DNA of 64,000 bases from UBA7378 sp049611805. Lineage in GTDB: Bacteria > Pseudomonadota > Alphaproteobacteria > RS24. Below the pieces are notes generated by a model that saw only the letters and a program-made list of their open reading frames with translations, did not search any database and was not told the origin of the DNA. The stretch is taken from assembly GCA_049611805.1 (NCBI GenBank), contig JBMZAX010000010.1, positions 1 through 64,000 on the forward strand, given 5' to 3'. Below are positions 1-8,047 of the stretch, piece by piece; position 1 is the first letter of the stretch; each line of letters starts with the position of its first letter. A program made the position numbers and the translations under genes.

Positions 1-1048
1 TGACGACTTGCGCGGTGTGGTCGACCATTGGAATGAGGCGCGCATAATTGCTGCGTGTCGGCGCGATAACGCCCAGAACCCCGACAATATGCGCATCACT
101 ATTGCGGTAGGAGCTGATGATGAGCGACGAGCCGGACAGCGAAAATAACGGCGTTTCCGAGCCGATGAAAATGCGCACGCCCTCGCTGCCTTCGGCTTCC
201 GACAGCAGATTTATCAGCTCTTCCTTGCGCTCAAGGTCTTCGAATAAAAGCCGCACGCGCTCAAGGTCTTCCATCGCGCCGATATTGTTCAGAAGATGGG
301 CCTCGCCGCGCACAATCAGCGATTTTGCCAATGTCTCCTGCGCGGGGCGTTCCTCGTCATCGCGCCCGGCCCAAGACGCCAGCCCCGCCGCAACAATTTG
401 CGCGGTCAGTTCACCCAATTCGGCGCGCAAATGCTCCAATTCGCTCTGGGCTTCGCGGCGCAATTCTTCCAGCGTGCGCCCTTTCAGCCGTGCGTTCAGA
501 TAATTGCTCACTTCCGTGAGCGTGGCGGGCAACAGGTCGCGCGGCTTCGCAATGACGCGGTTTTCCACCTGATTGGCCTCGTCGACCAGAATAACGAGGA
601 TCTGGTCATCGGAAATCGGCGTGAACTCAATATGTTTGATAATCGGGTCGGCACCGGGCGCCAGAACAAGGCCGGCGCATTGGCTGAGACCGGAAAGACT
701 GTCGACCGCCTGTTTCAGCAATTGCTCGGCACCCAGATCGGCTTGCGTGTCGGGGGCGATAATGTCGCGCTCTTCCGCCGTCAACTCGCTGACCTGCAAC
801 AGGCCGTCGATAAACAGCCGCAAGCCGCTTTGCGTCGGCAGGCGGCCGGCCGATACATGCGGGGCATATAGCAGGCCGGAGCGTTCCAATTCGGCCATGG
901 TCGCGCGGATCGAGGCCGGTGACAATTGCGGCTCCAGAACCTCCGACAAAACCCGCGAGCCCACCGGCGCGCCAGTTTCCAGATAGCTCTCCACTATCTG
1001 GCGAAAAATCATCCGCGCACGCGCATTCAGGGAAGCAAGATTACTCAT
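1..1048 (-). CDS. hrcA: Heat-inducible transcription repressor HrcA (3' end cut by the window edge)
   Basis: The reverse strand reads open from an ATG at 1048 (MSNLASLNARARMIF...) to base 1, giving about 349 residues with no stop. HrcA binds CIRCE operators and represses the groE/dnaK heat-shock genes. The N-terminal winged-helix part (RQIVESYLETGAPVGSRVL, then LSPASIRATMAELERSGLL), the GAF-like middle (GLVLAPGADPIIKHIEF, LVILVDEANQVENRVI) and the near-terminal MVDHTAQVV all fit the family. HrcA is usually about 340-360 aa, so only a few C-terminal residues are likely missing. It diverges from rph. grpE usually follows hrcA in alphaproteobacteria and would lie just outside the window. No CIRCE-like repeat was seen in the 94-base gap to rph. 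Confidence 0.93.
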   Translation of the reverse strand, partial: MSNLASLNARARMIFRQIVESYLETGAPVGSRVLSEVLEPQLSPASIRATMAELERSGLLYAPHVSAGRLPTQSGLRLFIDGLLQVSELTAEERDIIAPDTQADLGAEQLLKQAVDSLSGLSQCAGLVLAPGADPIIKHIEFTPISDDQILVILVDEANQVENRVIAKPRDLLPATLTEVSNYLNARLKGRTLEELRREAQSELEHLRAELGELTAQIVAAGLASWAGRDDEERPAQETLAKSLIVRGEAHLLNNIGAMEDLERVRLLFEDLERKEELINLLSEAEGSEGVRIFIGSETPLFSLSGSSLIISSYRNSDAHIVGVLGVIAPTRSNYARLIPMVDHTAQVV

Positions 1049-1088
1049 AGTCTTTTATTTAAGGTTCCAAATGCCGCTTGTGAAGGTC

Positions 1089-1117
1089 TTGTGAAGGTTT
1101 TGTCGACACGCTAAATA
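1089..1117 (+). promoter_or_regulatory. Candidate sigma70-type promoter for rph
   Basis: TTGTGA at 1089-1094 and TAAATA at 1112-1117 are separated by 17 bases, 26 bases upstream of the rph ATG. A short direct repeat (TGAAGGT at 1081 and 1092) overlaps the -35 region. The match is reasonable but not strong. Confidence 0.4.
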
Positions 1118-1142
1118 TGAGCCGTCAAACAAAGGATATTCT

Positions 1143-1868
1143 ATGAGTTTTTCACGCCCCTCAGGTCGCGCGCCCGACGCCATGCGCGCTGTCAGTCTGA
1201 CCCGCAATGTTTCCAAACATGCCGAAGGGTCATGCCTTGTCAAATTCGGAGACACGCATGTGCTGTGCACGGCCAGCCTTGAGGAGCGCGTGCCGCCATG
1301 GTTGCGCGGCAAGGGGCAGGGCTGGGTGACGGCCGAATATGGCATGTTGCCGCGCGCCACGGGCGAGCGTATGCGCCGCGAAGCCAGCGCCGGCAAGCAA
1401 TCGGGCCGCACGCAGGAAATCCAGCGCCTCATCGGGCGCTCTCTGCGCGCCGTTGTCGACATGAAGGCGCTGGGCGAAAACCAGATCAGCCTCGATTGCG
1501 ATGTCATTCAGGCCGATGGCGGCACCCGCACCGCCTCGATTACCGGCGCGTGGGTTGCCTTGCATGATTGCATTGAGGGGATGCGCGCGCGCGGGCTGGT
1601 TTCGGGCGCGGTATTGACCGACAATGTGGCCGCCATTTCATGCGGCATTTATGACGGCGTGCCGGTCGCCGATCTCGATTATGCCGAAGACAGCACCGCC
1701 GACACGGATGCCAATTTCGTGTTTACGGGCACGGGCGACATTGTCGAAATTCAGGCGACCGCCGAAGGCGTGGCGTTTGACGAGGCGGCTTTCACGGAAC
1801 TGATGCGTTTGGCCCGCCGCAGCATTGAAGAACTGGTCGCCTTGCAAAAAGCGGCGGTTGCGCAATGA
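1143..1868 (+). CDS. rph: Ribonuclease PH
   Basis: A phosphorolytic 3'-5' exoribonuclease that trims the 3' ends of tRNA precursors. The 241-residue product has the normal RNase PH length. It shows the opening RPSGRAPDAMR, CTASLEERVPPWLRGKG, the GWVTAEYGMLPRAT block, RLIGRSLRA and the phosphate-site segment DGGTRTASITGAW. The ATG is preceded by AAAGGA. The stop overlaps the start of rdgB (ATGA), so the two are translationally coupled and form an operon with hemW. Confidence 0.97.
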   Translation: MSFSRPSGRAPDAMRAVSLTRNVSKHAEGSCLVKFGDTHVLCTASLEERVPPWLRGKGQGWVTAEYGMLPRATGERMRREASAGKQSGRTQEIQRLIGRSLRAVVDMKALGENQISLDCDVIQADGGTRTASITGAWVALHDCIEGMRARGLVSGAVLTDNVAAISCGIYDGVPVADLDYAEDSTADTDANFVFTGTGDIVEIQATAEGVAFDEAAFTELMRLARRSIEELVALQKAAVAQ

Positions 1869-2488
1869 CCGGTGCCCGCCGCCGTTTCGAGGGCAGCGAA
1901 CTTATCGTCGCCAGCCATAATACCGGCAAGATTTCCGAAATCGGCGACCTGCTCGCGCCCTTTGGCGTGGCCTCCATCGGGGCCGATGCGCTGGGGCTCG
2001 ATGAGCCGGAAGAGACCGGTGCCGATTTCATTGCCAATGCCGAATTGAAAGCGCGTGCCGCGGCGCTGGCGACGGGGCGTCCGGCGCTGGCCGATGATAG
2101 CGGGCTTGCCGTCGATGCGCTGGACGGCGCACCGGGCATTTATTCGGCGCGCTGGGCGCAGACACCCGACGGTACGCGTGATTTTAATTTCGCCATGCGC
2201 AAGGTCGAAACGGCTTTGTCGCAAAAACCCGACGCCCCGCGCACGGCGCGGTTTATCTGTGCGTTGAGCCTTGTCTGGCCCGACGGCCATGCCGAAAGTT
2301 TTGAGGGCCAGGTTGACGGCACGCTGGTTTGGCCGATGCGCGGCGCAAACGGATTTGGCTATGATCCGGTCTTTTTGCCGCTGGGCGGTGATCTGACCTT
2401 CGGCGAAATGAGCCCGCAAGCCAAGCACGCCATCTCGCATCGAGCCGATGCTTTTGCCCAGCTTGTGGCCGGGTGTTTTGGTGGCTGA
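1865..2488 (+). CDS. rdgB: dITP/XTP pyrophosphatase (non-canonical purine NTPase)
   Basis: It hydrolyses ITP, dITP and XTP to monophosphates, keeping deaminated purines out of DNA and RNA. The 207 aa include SHNTGKISEIGDLL near residue 18 (nucleotide binding), ALADDSGLAVDALDGAPGI (metal/catalytic acidic residues), FGYDPVFLP and the C-terminal SHRADAF, all hallmarks of the HAM1/RdgB family. It overlaps rph by four bases and its 3' end runs into the hemW start region. Confidence 0.97.
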   Translation: MTGARRRFEGSELIVASHNTGKISEIGDLLAPFGVASIGADALGLDEPEETGADFIANAELKARAAALATGRPALADDSGLAVDALDGAPGIYSARWAQTPDGTRDFNFAMRKVETALSQKPDAPRTARFICALSLVWPDGHAESFEGQVDGTLVWPMRGANGFGYDPVFLPLGGDLTFGEMSPQAKHAISHRADAFAQLVAGCFGG

Positions 2489-3644
2489 CGCGCCCCCGCT
2501 TGAAGACACGCCCGCGCTGGGGGTTTACATCCACTGGCCGTTTTGTGCGGCGATCTGCCCTTATTGTGATTTCAATGTGCATCCGCTGCGCGACATGCAG
2601 GCCGCCGATTGGCGCAAGGGATATTTTCTGGCGCTCGAACACGCCCAAACCATGCGCGCGGACGGGCCGGTCGAAACCGTGTTTTTCGGCGGCGGCACAC
2701 CCTCGCTCATGCCGCCGGAATTGATCGCGGATCTTCTGGCCGATATTGACCGTCGCTGGGGGCTGGCGGCGGAGGCGGAAATTTCGCTTGAAGCCAATCC
2801 CGTTTCAGCGCCGGAGGCACGGTTGCAGGCCCTGAAGGCCGCCGGCATAAATCGGCTGTCGCTGGGCGTGCAGGCTTTTGATGCGGGCGCACTCAAATTT
2901 CTGGGCCGCACGCATTCGCTGGAGCAGGCCGAAGCCGCTTTTGTCGCCGCGCGTGGCATTTTCGACCGCGCGTCGCTGGATCTCATCTATGCCCGCCCCG
3001 AACAAACCCTGGCGGGCTGGGCGCGCGAACTGGAATATGCGCTGGCCTTGGAGCCCGCGCATATGTCGCTCTACCAATTGACGATTGAGCCCGACACGCC
3101 GTTTTTCAAGCGCCACGCCGCCGGCAAATTTGACATGCCGGATGAGGCGCTGGCGGCGGATATGTATGAGCTGACACAAGAAAAATGTGCCGCCGCCGGT
3201 CTGCCGGCCTATGAAGTTTCAAACCACGCGCGCGACGGCCATGCCTGTCGGCATAATCTGGCAAGTTGGCGCGGCGGCGATTATTTTGGTATCGGGCCCG
3301 GCGCGCATGGGCGCGTGCGCACCGGTCAAGGGCGGGTGGCGACCGAGGCACTTGCCAAGCCCGCGGCATGGCTCGAAAGCCTTGTCGGTGGCGGCGGCGG
3401 TTTGTCGGAAAAGCGTTTATTGCAGCCCGAAGACCTGCATGCCGAAACCGTATTGCTGGGTTTGCGCTTGGTTGAGGGTGTGCCCATGTCGCGGCTTGAG
3501 GCCGCAGGCGTGCCGCTCGACAGGCCCCGCATTGCGGGCCTGCGCGATGCGGGGCTGATTGCCGAGAGCCCGCACAATCTGGCGGTGACGCAGGCCGGGC
3601 GCCTGTTGCTTGACCGGATTACTGACGCGGTTCTGGCAGACTGA
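2481..3644 (+). CDS. hemW: HemW, radical-SAM heme chaperone (coproporphyrinogen III oxidase-like)
   Basis: This radical-SAM protein was formerly annotated as oxygen-independent coproporphyrinogen oxidase; its family is now linked to heme delivery. The Fe-S motif CAAICPYC (CxxxCxxC) follows VYIHWPF near the N terminus. FFGGGTPSLMPP, LGVQAFDAGALKFLGRTH, DLIYARPEQT and the HNLASWRGGDYFGIGPGAHGR block complete the family pattern. I chose the GTG at 2481 (387 aa), which overlaps the rdgB stop at 2486-2488 and gives the usual short lead-in to the radical-SAM core. An ATG at 2448 is in frame but would add 11 poorly family-like residues. The 3' end overlaps the convergent lipoprotein gene by 26 bases. 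Confidence 0.93.
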   Translation: MADAPPLEDTPALGVYIHWPFCAAICPYCDFNVHPLRDMQAADWRKGYFLALEHAQTMRADGPVETVFFGGGTPSLMPPELIADLLADIDRRWGLAAEAEISLEANPVSAPEARLQALKAAGINRLSLGVQAFDAGALKFLGRTHSLEQAEAAFVAARGIFDRASLDLIYARPEQTLAGWARELEYALALEPAHMSLYQLTIEPDTPFFKRHAAGKFDMPDEALAADMYELTQEKCAAAGLPAYEVSNHARDGHACRHNLASWRGGDYFGIGPGAHGRVRTGQGRVATEALAKPAAWLESLVGGGGGLSEKRLLQPEDLHAETVLLGLRLVEGVPMSRLEAAGVPLDRPRIAGLRDAGLIAESPHNLAVTQAGRLLLDRITDAVLAD

Positions 3645-5226
3645 ACGGCGCGGCGGGTGCGGCTTCAAAGCCGCCTGTTTCCTGCACCATATTGGCGCGC
3701 TGCGTTTGCAGCGTTACCGCCAGTGCCAGCGCGGCCTGCATGCGCCGGTCACGCTCGACAAAGCTGGCCGGTGCCGGGCTGACAAGAATTGTTTTCTTAC
3801 GCCGGATTTCATGCACGGCCAGCCCCCGCTCGGCCAGCCCGTTGGGGGTCAGCCGCAAAATGCCGTCAATGCCGGCAAAGCCGTTCGGATCGGTCAGTGT
3901 TTCGGGTCGAAACGGCGCGGTGGCATGCACGGCAGACAGGCGCGCGGCGAGCGCAACCGCGTCATAGGCAATGCTGGCAAGGCGCGCCGGGCGGGTCTGG
4001 AATTTGTCTGCATAATGGTCGGAAAATTTGCGCCACAGCGCGGCATCGGGCGCGGCGTACCAGCCGCCATGCAGGGGCGGTTCCTGCCCCAGTTCGGGGT
4101 CGTCCCACAGGCCGGTGCCGACAAATTTCACGCGTCGCGGGTCAACATCGAAATAGGGCAGAAGCGGGGCGAGATTGCGTAGCGCAAGGCCGCCTTCGGG
4201 CATGAACACCGCGTCATAGGGAATTTCCCCCAGCGTTTCGACACGCTTGAGGGCTTCGTAATTCGACACAAGTTCGGGCGCGATGTCGCGAATACTGTCG
4301 AACAGCTTCTCGCTTGGCGTATCGGGCGGCGCAAGCAATGTGGCTTCGGCTTCGAGCCGCGCCATTTCTTCGCCATGCGCGGCGCGGCGGGTTTCATATT
4401 GCGCCAGCCGCTTGACCGGCTCAAACATGCCCGGTGCATCGGGCGGATAAATTTCAACCTGCACCAGTTCGCCGCCATAGCGCGCAATGCGCTCATCAAG
4501 CGTGCGCCCCAGGCGTTCGCCATAAGCACCTTCGGGCAAAAGCGCCCCGAAGCGCGTCAGCCCCTGCCCGATGGTCTGGGCAATGGCGCGGTCAATATTG
4601 TCTTCCGGTATAAAGCCCAAAAGCCAGATATTTCTGCTGGCCACCGAGCGATCATTTGAAAAGGCCAGCGCCGGTACGCGCGCATTGGCCAGCACGGGCG
4701 CCACCGCCTGCACGGAGGTTGCAAAGAGCGGGCCGACAATCAAATCAGTGCCCGCCGCCAGCGCTGCCCGCGCCGCGGTTTGTGCGCCGACCGGCGTGCC
4801 GCCCGTATCCTGCACGCGCAGGAGAAGTTCGGGCCGCGCCACATCGAACAGCGCAAGCTGGGCGGCTTGCAGCAATGTGTTGGCCAGCGTGCGCACATTT
4901 TCATCCGTACTGCTCATCGGCAAAAGCAGGGTGATGGTGATGGCCCCGGCCGGGCGCGGCGGCAGGTCGGGCGCGGGCAGGTCGGCCGTGTCAAAAGCGT
5001 CGGCATAAGGGTTGGCGACAGTGTAGGGGTAGGAGTTCGGGTAAGCATCTGCCGCGCGGCCGGTTCGTGCCTCGGCTTGCGCCCTCGCGGCAGGTTCCGG
5101 CGACACAGGCTTTCTTGCGGCTTCCGGCGGCGCGGCGCAACCGGCCAATACCGCCAGCACAACCAGCGCGCCAACCGGCGCAAAGGGGCGCCTAAAAATT
5201 TCTGCGAAAAACTTTGCCGATTGCAT
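3619..5226 (-). CDS. LpoA-like penicillin-binding-protein activator lipoprotein (periplasmic-binding fold)
   Basis: A 535-residue secreted lipoprotein: a basic, hydrophobic N terminus ends in the lipobox LAGC with the lipidated cysteine at about residue 30. The body resembles the LpoA / type I periplasmic-binding fold: ITITLLLPMSS near the start, GTDLIVGPLFATSVQAVAP, VPALAFSND, and SIAYDAVALAA near the end. LpoA homologues activate class A PBPs from the outer membrane; that role is inferred here. I used the ATG at 5226 because it puts the signal peptide at the N terminus; an in-frame start at 5274 adds 16 residues. The neighbour rsmI diverges, the same pairing as yraM(lpoA)-yraL(rsmI)-yraN in enterobacteria. 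Confidence 0.85.
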   Translation of the reverse strand: MQSAKFFAEIFRRPFAPVGALVVLAVLAGCAAPPEAARKPVSPEPAARAQAEARTGRAADAYPNSYPYTVANPYADAFDTADLPAPDLPPRPAGAITITLLLPMSSTDENVRTLANTLLQAAQLALFDVARPELLLRVQDTGGTPVGAQTAARAALAAGTDLIVGPLFATSVQAVAPVLANARVPALAFSNDRSVASRNIWLLGFIPEDNIDRAIAQTIGQGLTRFGALLPEGAYGERLGRTLDERIARYGGELVQVEIYPPDAPGMFEPVKRLAQYETRRAAHGEEMARLEAEATLLAPPDTPSEKLFDSIRDIAPELVSNYEALKRVETLGEIPYDAVFMPEGGLALRNLAPLLPYFDVDPRRVKFVGTGLWDDPELGQEPPLHGGWYAAPDAALWRKFSDHYADKFQTRPARLASIAYDAVALAARLSAVHATAPFRPETLTDPNGFAGIDGILRLTPNGLAERGLAVHEIRRKKTILVSPAPASFVERDRRMQAALALAVTLQTQRANMVQETGGFEAAPAAPFSLPEPRQ

Positions 5227-5381
5227 GGCCTTTTTTTCGACCCTTAAACTGATACTTGTCCGAATAACTGTCATCTGACTGCCAAACTATCGCTCCGATG
5301 GGTGCAAGTAAACAGCCCGTTCGCGCCACCGCGAATCCATTGGGACTTGCTATTGGGCGTAAACAGGCTTTTGCTGGAACC

Positions 5382-6281
5382 ATGGAGAAACCACCCTCTG
5401 CCGGTGCGTCGCTTGCGCCGGGTCTTTATGTTGTTGCCACCCCGCTCGGCAATGCGCGCGACATCACATTGCGCGCGCTCGATGTGTTGCACGGCGTCGA
5501 CATTATTTATTGCGAAGACACGCGCGTGACGGGCAAGCTGGCGGCGCTTTATGCCATCAAGACGCGACGGCGCGCCTATCACGAACACAATGCCGCTGCC
5601 ATGCGCCCGAAAATTCTGGCGGAACTGGAGGCCGGCAAGAGGTTGGCACTGGTCAGCGATGCCGGCACACCGCTGATTTCCGACCCCGGCCAACCGCTCA
5701 TCCGTGCCGCGCGCGCGGGCGGTCATGCCGTTTTTGCCGTGCCGGGCGCGTCTGCCCCAATTGCCGCATTGAGCGTTTCGGGTCTGGCGACCGACCGCTT
5801 CACCTTTGTCGGGTTTTTGCCGACCAAATCCGGAAAGCGGCGTCAGGCACTGGCCGACATTGCCGACCAGGAGGGCACATTGGTTTTGTTCGAAGCCCCG
5901 CGCCGACTGCCCGCGCTTTTGGCCGACATTGTTGACCGGCTTGGCGATCGCGAGGTCTCAATCGCGCGCGAACTGACCAAGAAATTTGAAACCGTCATCA
6001 CTGCACCGGCCAGCGCATTGGCAGCAGGGCTGGAGGATGACATGTTGCGCGGCGAATGCGTCGTGCTTGTCGCCCCGCGCGCAGGGCCGGCCCGACCCGA
6101 TGGCGAAGACCTGGACGCATTGCTGGTGTCCGCGCTTGAGGGGTTTTCGCTGCGCGATGCCGTCAGCGAGGTGACACGCGCCACCGGCCTGTCGCGGCGC
6201 ACCGTCTATGACCGCGCGCTCATGCTGAATAAAAACAAGAAAAACCCAAATGACAAAAGCGAAGAAAAAACAAAACCCTGA
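5382..6281 (+). CDS. rsmI: 16S rRNA (cytidine-1402 2'-O)-methyltransferase
   Basis: RsmI 2'-O-methylates C1402 in the ribosomal decoding centre. Family signatures: GLYVVATPLGNARDITLRAL, YCEDTRVTGKL, EHNAAAMRPKIL, LVSDAGTPLISDPG, FVGFLPTKSGKRR and LFEAPRRLPALL, then REL-TKKFET. The ATG at 5382 gives 299 aa; an in-frame start at 5298 would add 28 residues without family character. It diverges from the LpoA-like gene, and its end overlaps yraN by 32 bases, indicating coupling. Confidence 0.95.
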   Translation: MEKPPSAGASLAPGLYVVATPLGNARDITLRALDVLHGVDIIYCEDTRVTGKLAALYAIKTRRRAYHEHNAAAMRPKILAELEAGKRLALVSDAGTPLISDPGQPLIRAARAGGHAVFAVPGASAPIAALSVSGLATDRFTFVGFLPTKSGKRRQALADIADQEGTLVLFEAPRRLPALLADIVDRLGDREVSIARELTKKFETVITAPASALAAGLEDDMLRGECVVLVAPRAGPARPDGEDLDALLVSALEGFSLRDAVSEVTRATGLSRRTVYDRALMLNKNKKNPNDKSEEKTKP

Positions 6282-6648
6282 CACGCCAAACACGTCGCGC
6301 CGCCAGCGCGCCGTCAAACAGGGCCGCAGGGCTGAGGCTTATGCGCGCTGGGTGTTGCGTGCCAAGGGCTATCGTCTGCTGGCCCGAAATTTTCGTCATC
6401 CGCTGGGCGAGGTTGACCTTATTTTGCGGCGCGGGCGTCTCTTGGTTTTTGTCGAGGTCAAATTTCGCGCCGATCGTGATGCGCGCGCTTATGCCGTGTC
6501 GCCGGCCCAGTGGCGGCGCATCAGTGCGGGCGCTTCCGGATTTGTCGCACGCCATCCGCATTATGCGGGCCTCGTCTGGCGGTTTGACCTGTTTGTCGTC
6601 GGCGGCAAGGGGGGCTTCCGCCACAATAAAAATTTTTGGCGCCCTTGA
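6250..6648 (+). CDS. yraN: UPF0102 (YraN) family nuclease-fold protein
   Basis: 132 residues with the YraN core: GRRAEAYARWVLRAKGYRLLA, ARNFRHPLGEVDLILRRG and LVFVEVKFR, which trace the acidic and Lys residues of a PD-(D/E)XK-type nuclease fold. The biochemical role is not established for the family. It starts inside the 3' end of rsmI (a 32-base overlap) and sits upstream of gshB, the usual alphaproteobacterial order. The N terminus is Lys-rich, matching the Lys-rich C terminus of rsmI read in another frame. Confidence 0.9.
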   Translation: MTKAKKKQNPDTPNTSRRQRAVKQGRRAEAYARWVLRAKGYRLLARNFRHPLGEVDLILRRGRLLVFVEVKFRADRDARAYAVSPAQWRRISAGASGFVARHPHYAGLVWRFDLFVVGGKGGFRHNKNFWRP

Positions 6649-6721
6649 GCCGACGCGCGATTTCGGGGAAAGTGTCGGGCGAGATGCGCGCAATGCGCAA
6701 AAAAAGGTTTAGTCGAAAGGG

Positions 6722-7672
6722 ATGGCCATGGCCTTACGCGTTGGTCTGCAAATGGATCCGATTGCCGATATTGATATTGTCGGCGATACGAGCTTTGCCC
6801 TGGCGCTGGAAGCGCAGGCGCGTGGGCATGCGCTTTTTTTCTACGAGCCCGACCGCCTCGCCATGCGCGATGGTGCGGTGAGTGCCGCCATTCAACCGTT
6901 GAAAGTGGCCGATAAAATTGGCGCGCATTATGAATTGGGCGCGCCGATACTTACCGATTTGCGCGACCTCGATGTGATTTTGATGCGGCAGGACCCGCCC
7001 TTCGACATGCATTATATCTCGGCCACGCATATGCTTGAGCGCGTGCATCCCGAAACGCTCGTGGTCAATGACCCGGCCGCCGTACGCAATGCGCCGGAAA
7101 AAATATTTCCCATCCGTTTTGCCGGCCTGTTGCCCGAAACGCTGATCACCCGCGATATTGCGGCGTTGAAAGCGTTTCGCGCCGAATTTGGCGACATTAT
7201 TTTAAAACCCGTTTTCGGCAATGGCGGCGCGGGCATTTTCCGCGTGGGCCACGGGGATGAAAATTTCGGCGCGCTGATCGACATGTTTTTGCAATCAGAC
7301 CGTGAGCCGATTATCGCCCAGCGCTATCTGCCGGAGGTGCGCGCCGGTGACAAGCGCGTGATTCTTGTCGAGGGCGAAGCGGTGGGTGCCTTGAACCGCG
7401 TGCCCGCCGCAGGCGATGCGCGCGCCAATGTGCATGTGGGCGGCACGCCGGAAGCCGCCGGGCTCACCGATCGCGATTTGGAGATTGTCGCCGAGATTGG
7501 GCCCACATTGCGCGATATGGGCATTGTGTTTGCCGGTATTGATATTATCGGCAGGCATTTGACGGAAATTAACGTGACCTCGCCGACATGCATTCGCGAG
7601 ATTAAGGATTTTGGCGGCCCCGATATTGCCGTGATGATTTGGGATGCAATTGAGGAGCGCCGCGCAGGCTAA
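6722..7672 (+). CDS. gshB: Glutathione synthetase
   Basis: It joins gamma-glutamylcysteine to glycine using ATP, in the cytosol. The 316 aa show the GshB N-terminal fold (LRVGLQMDPIADIDIVGDTSFALALEA), MRQDPPFDMHYI, DPAAVRNAPEKIFP, the ATP-grasp segments ILKPVFGNGGAGIFRV and IAQRYLPEV, GDKRVILVEGEAVGALNR, and the closing INVTSPTCIREI. A second in-frame ATG lies two codons downstream (6728). The preceding 73 bases hold no gene. Confidence 0.97.
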   Translation: MAMALRVGLQMDPIADIDIVGDTSFALALEAQARGHALFFYEPDRLAMRDGAVSAAIQPLKVADKIGAHYELGAPILTDLRDLDVILMRQDPPFDMHYISATHMLERVHPETLVVNDPAAVRNAPEKIFPIRFAGLLPETLITRDIAALKAFRAEFGDIILKPVFGNGGAGIFRVGHGDENFGALIDMFLQSDREPIIAQRYLPEVRAGDKRVILVEGEAVGALNRVPAAGDARANVHVGGTPEAAGLTDRDLEIVAEIGPTLRDMGIVFAGIDIIGRHLTEINVTSPTCIREIKDFGGPDIAVMIWDAIEERRAG

Positions 7673-7932
7673 AGCTTCTGTTTCAGATAATTTTCCTGAC
7701 GCGCCAGCGTGTCCACCGAAATGGTGCGGGTGATGCCGCTTTCGCTGTTGACGATGCGCGCATGCGGCAGATTATTGAACTGGGTAATTTCGGTAACCTC
7801 CCAGGTCGATACAAAGGCTTCGGCAGACGCCTTCTCGGCAATGCCGAGTGCCCGGAAAATCTTTTTCTTGCCCGCCAGCGGTTCTACGAAACAATCGCCG
7901 ACTTCGACACTTACTTCTTTTTTGCCAAACAT
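7669..7932 (-). CDS. Small conserved-looking protein of unknown function
   Basis: 87 residues, starting MFGKKEVSVEVGDCFVEPLAGKKK. It has no signal peptide or membrane helix and reads as a small globular protein. Alternating hydrophobic residues and the stretch STWEVTEITQFNNLPHARIV look like beta strands. It is convergent with gshB and overlaps its stop by four bases. The codon pattern is in keeping with the neighbouring genes and nothing else occupies this interval. I do not recognise a named family, so no function is given. It could be DNA- or ligand-binding, but nothing in the sequence shows it. Confidence 0.6.
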   Translation of the reverse strand: MFGKKEVSVEVGDCFVEPLAGKKKIFRALGIAEKASAEAFVSTWEVTEITQFNNLPHARIVNSESGITRTISVDTLARQENYLKQKL

Positions 7933-8047
7933 ATATGGCCCCTACGCAACACAATTTACCTTATGCAGGAAAAACATGTTACGTAAGTACTGATAAATGT
8001 ACAAGTCGCTCGCGTAACTAACAAAAATAAAAACATTGGAATGCGGC

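Noticed and set aside
1049..1142. CIRCE operator between hrcA and rph
   Set aside because: The characteristic TTAGCACTC-N9-GAGTGCTAA was not found; only a short direct repeat is present.
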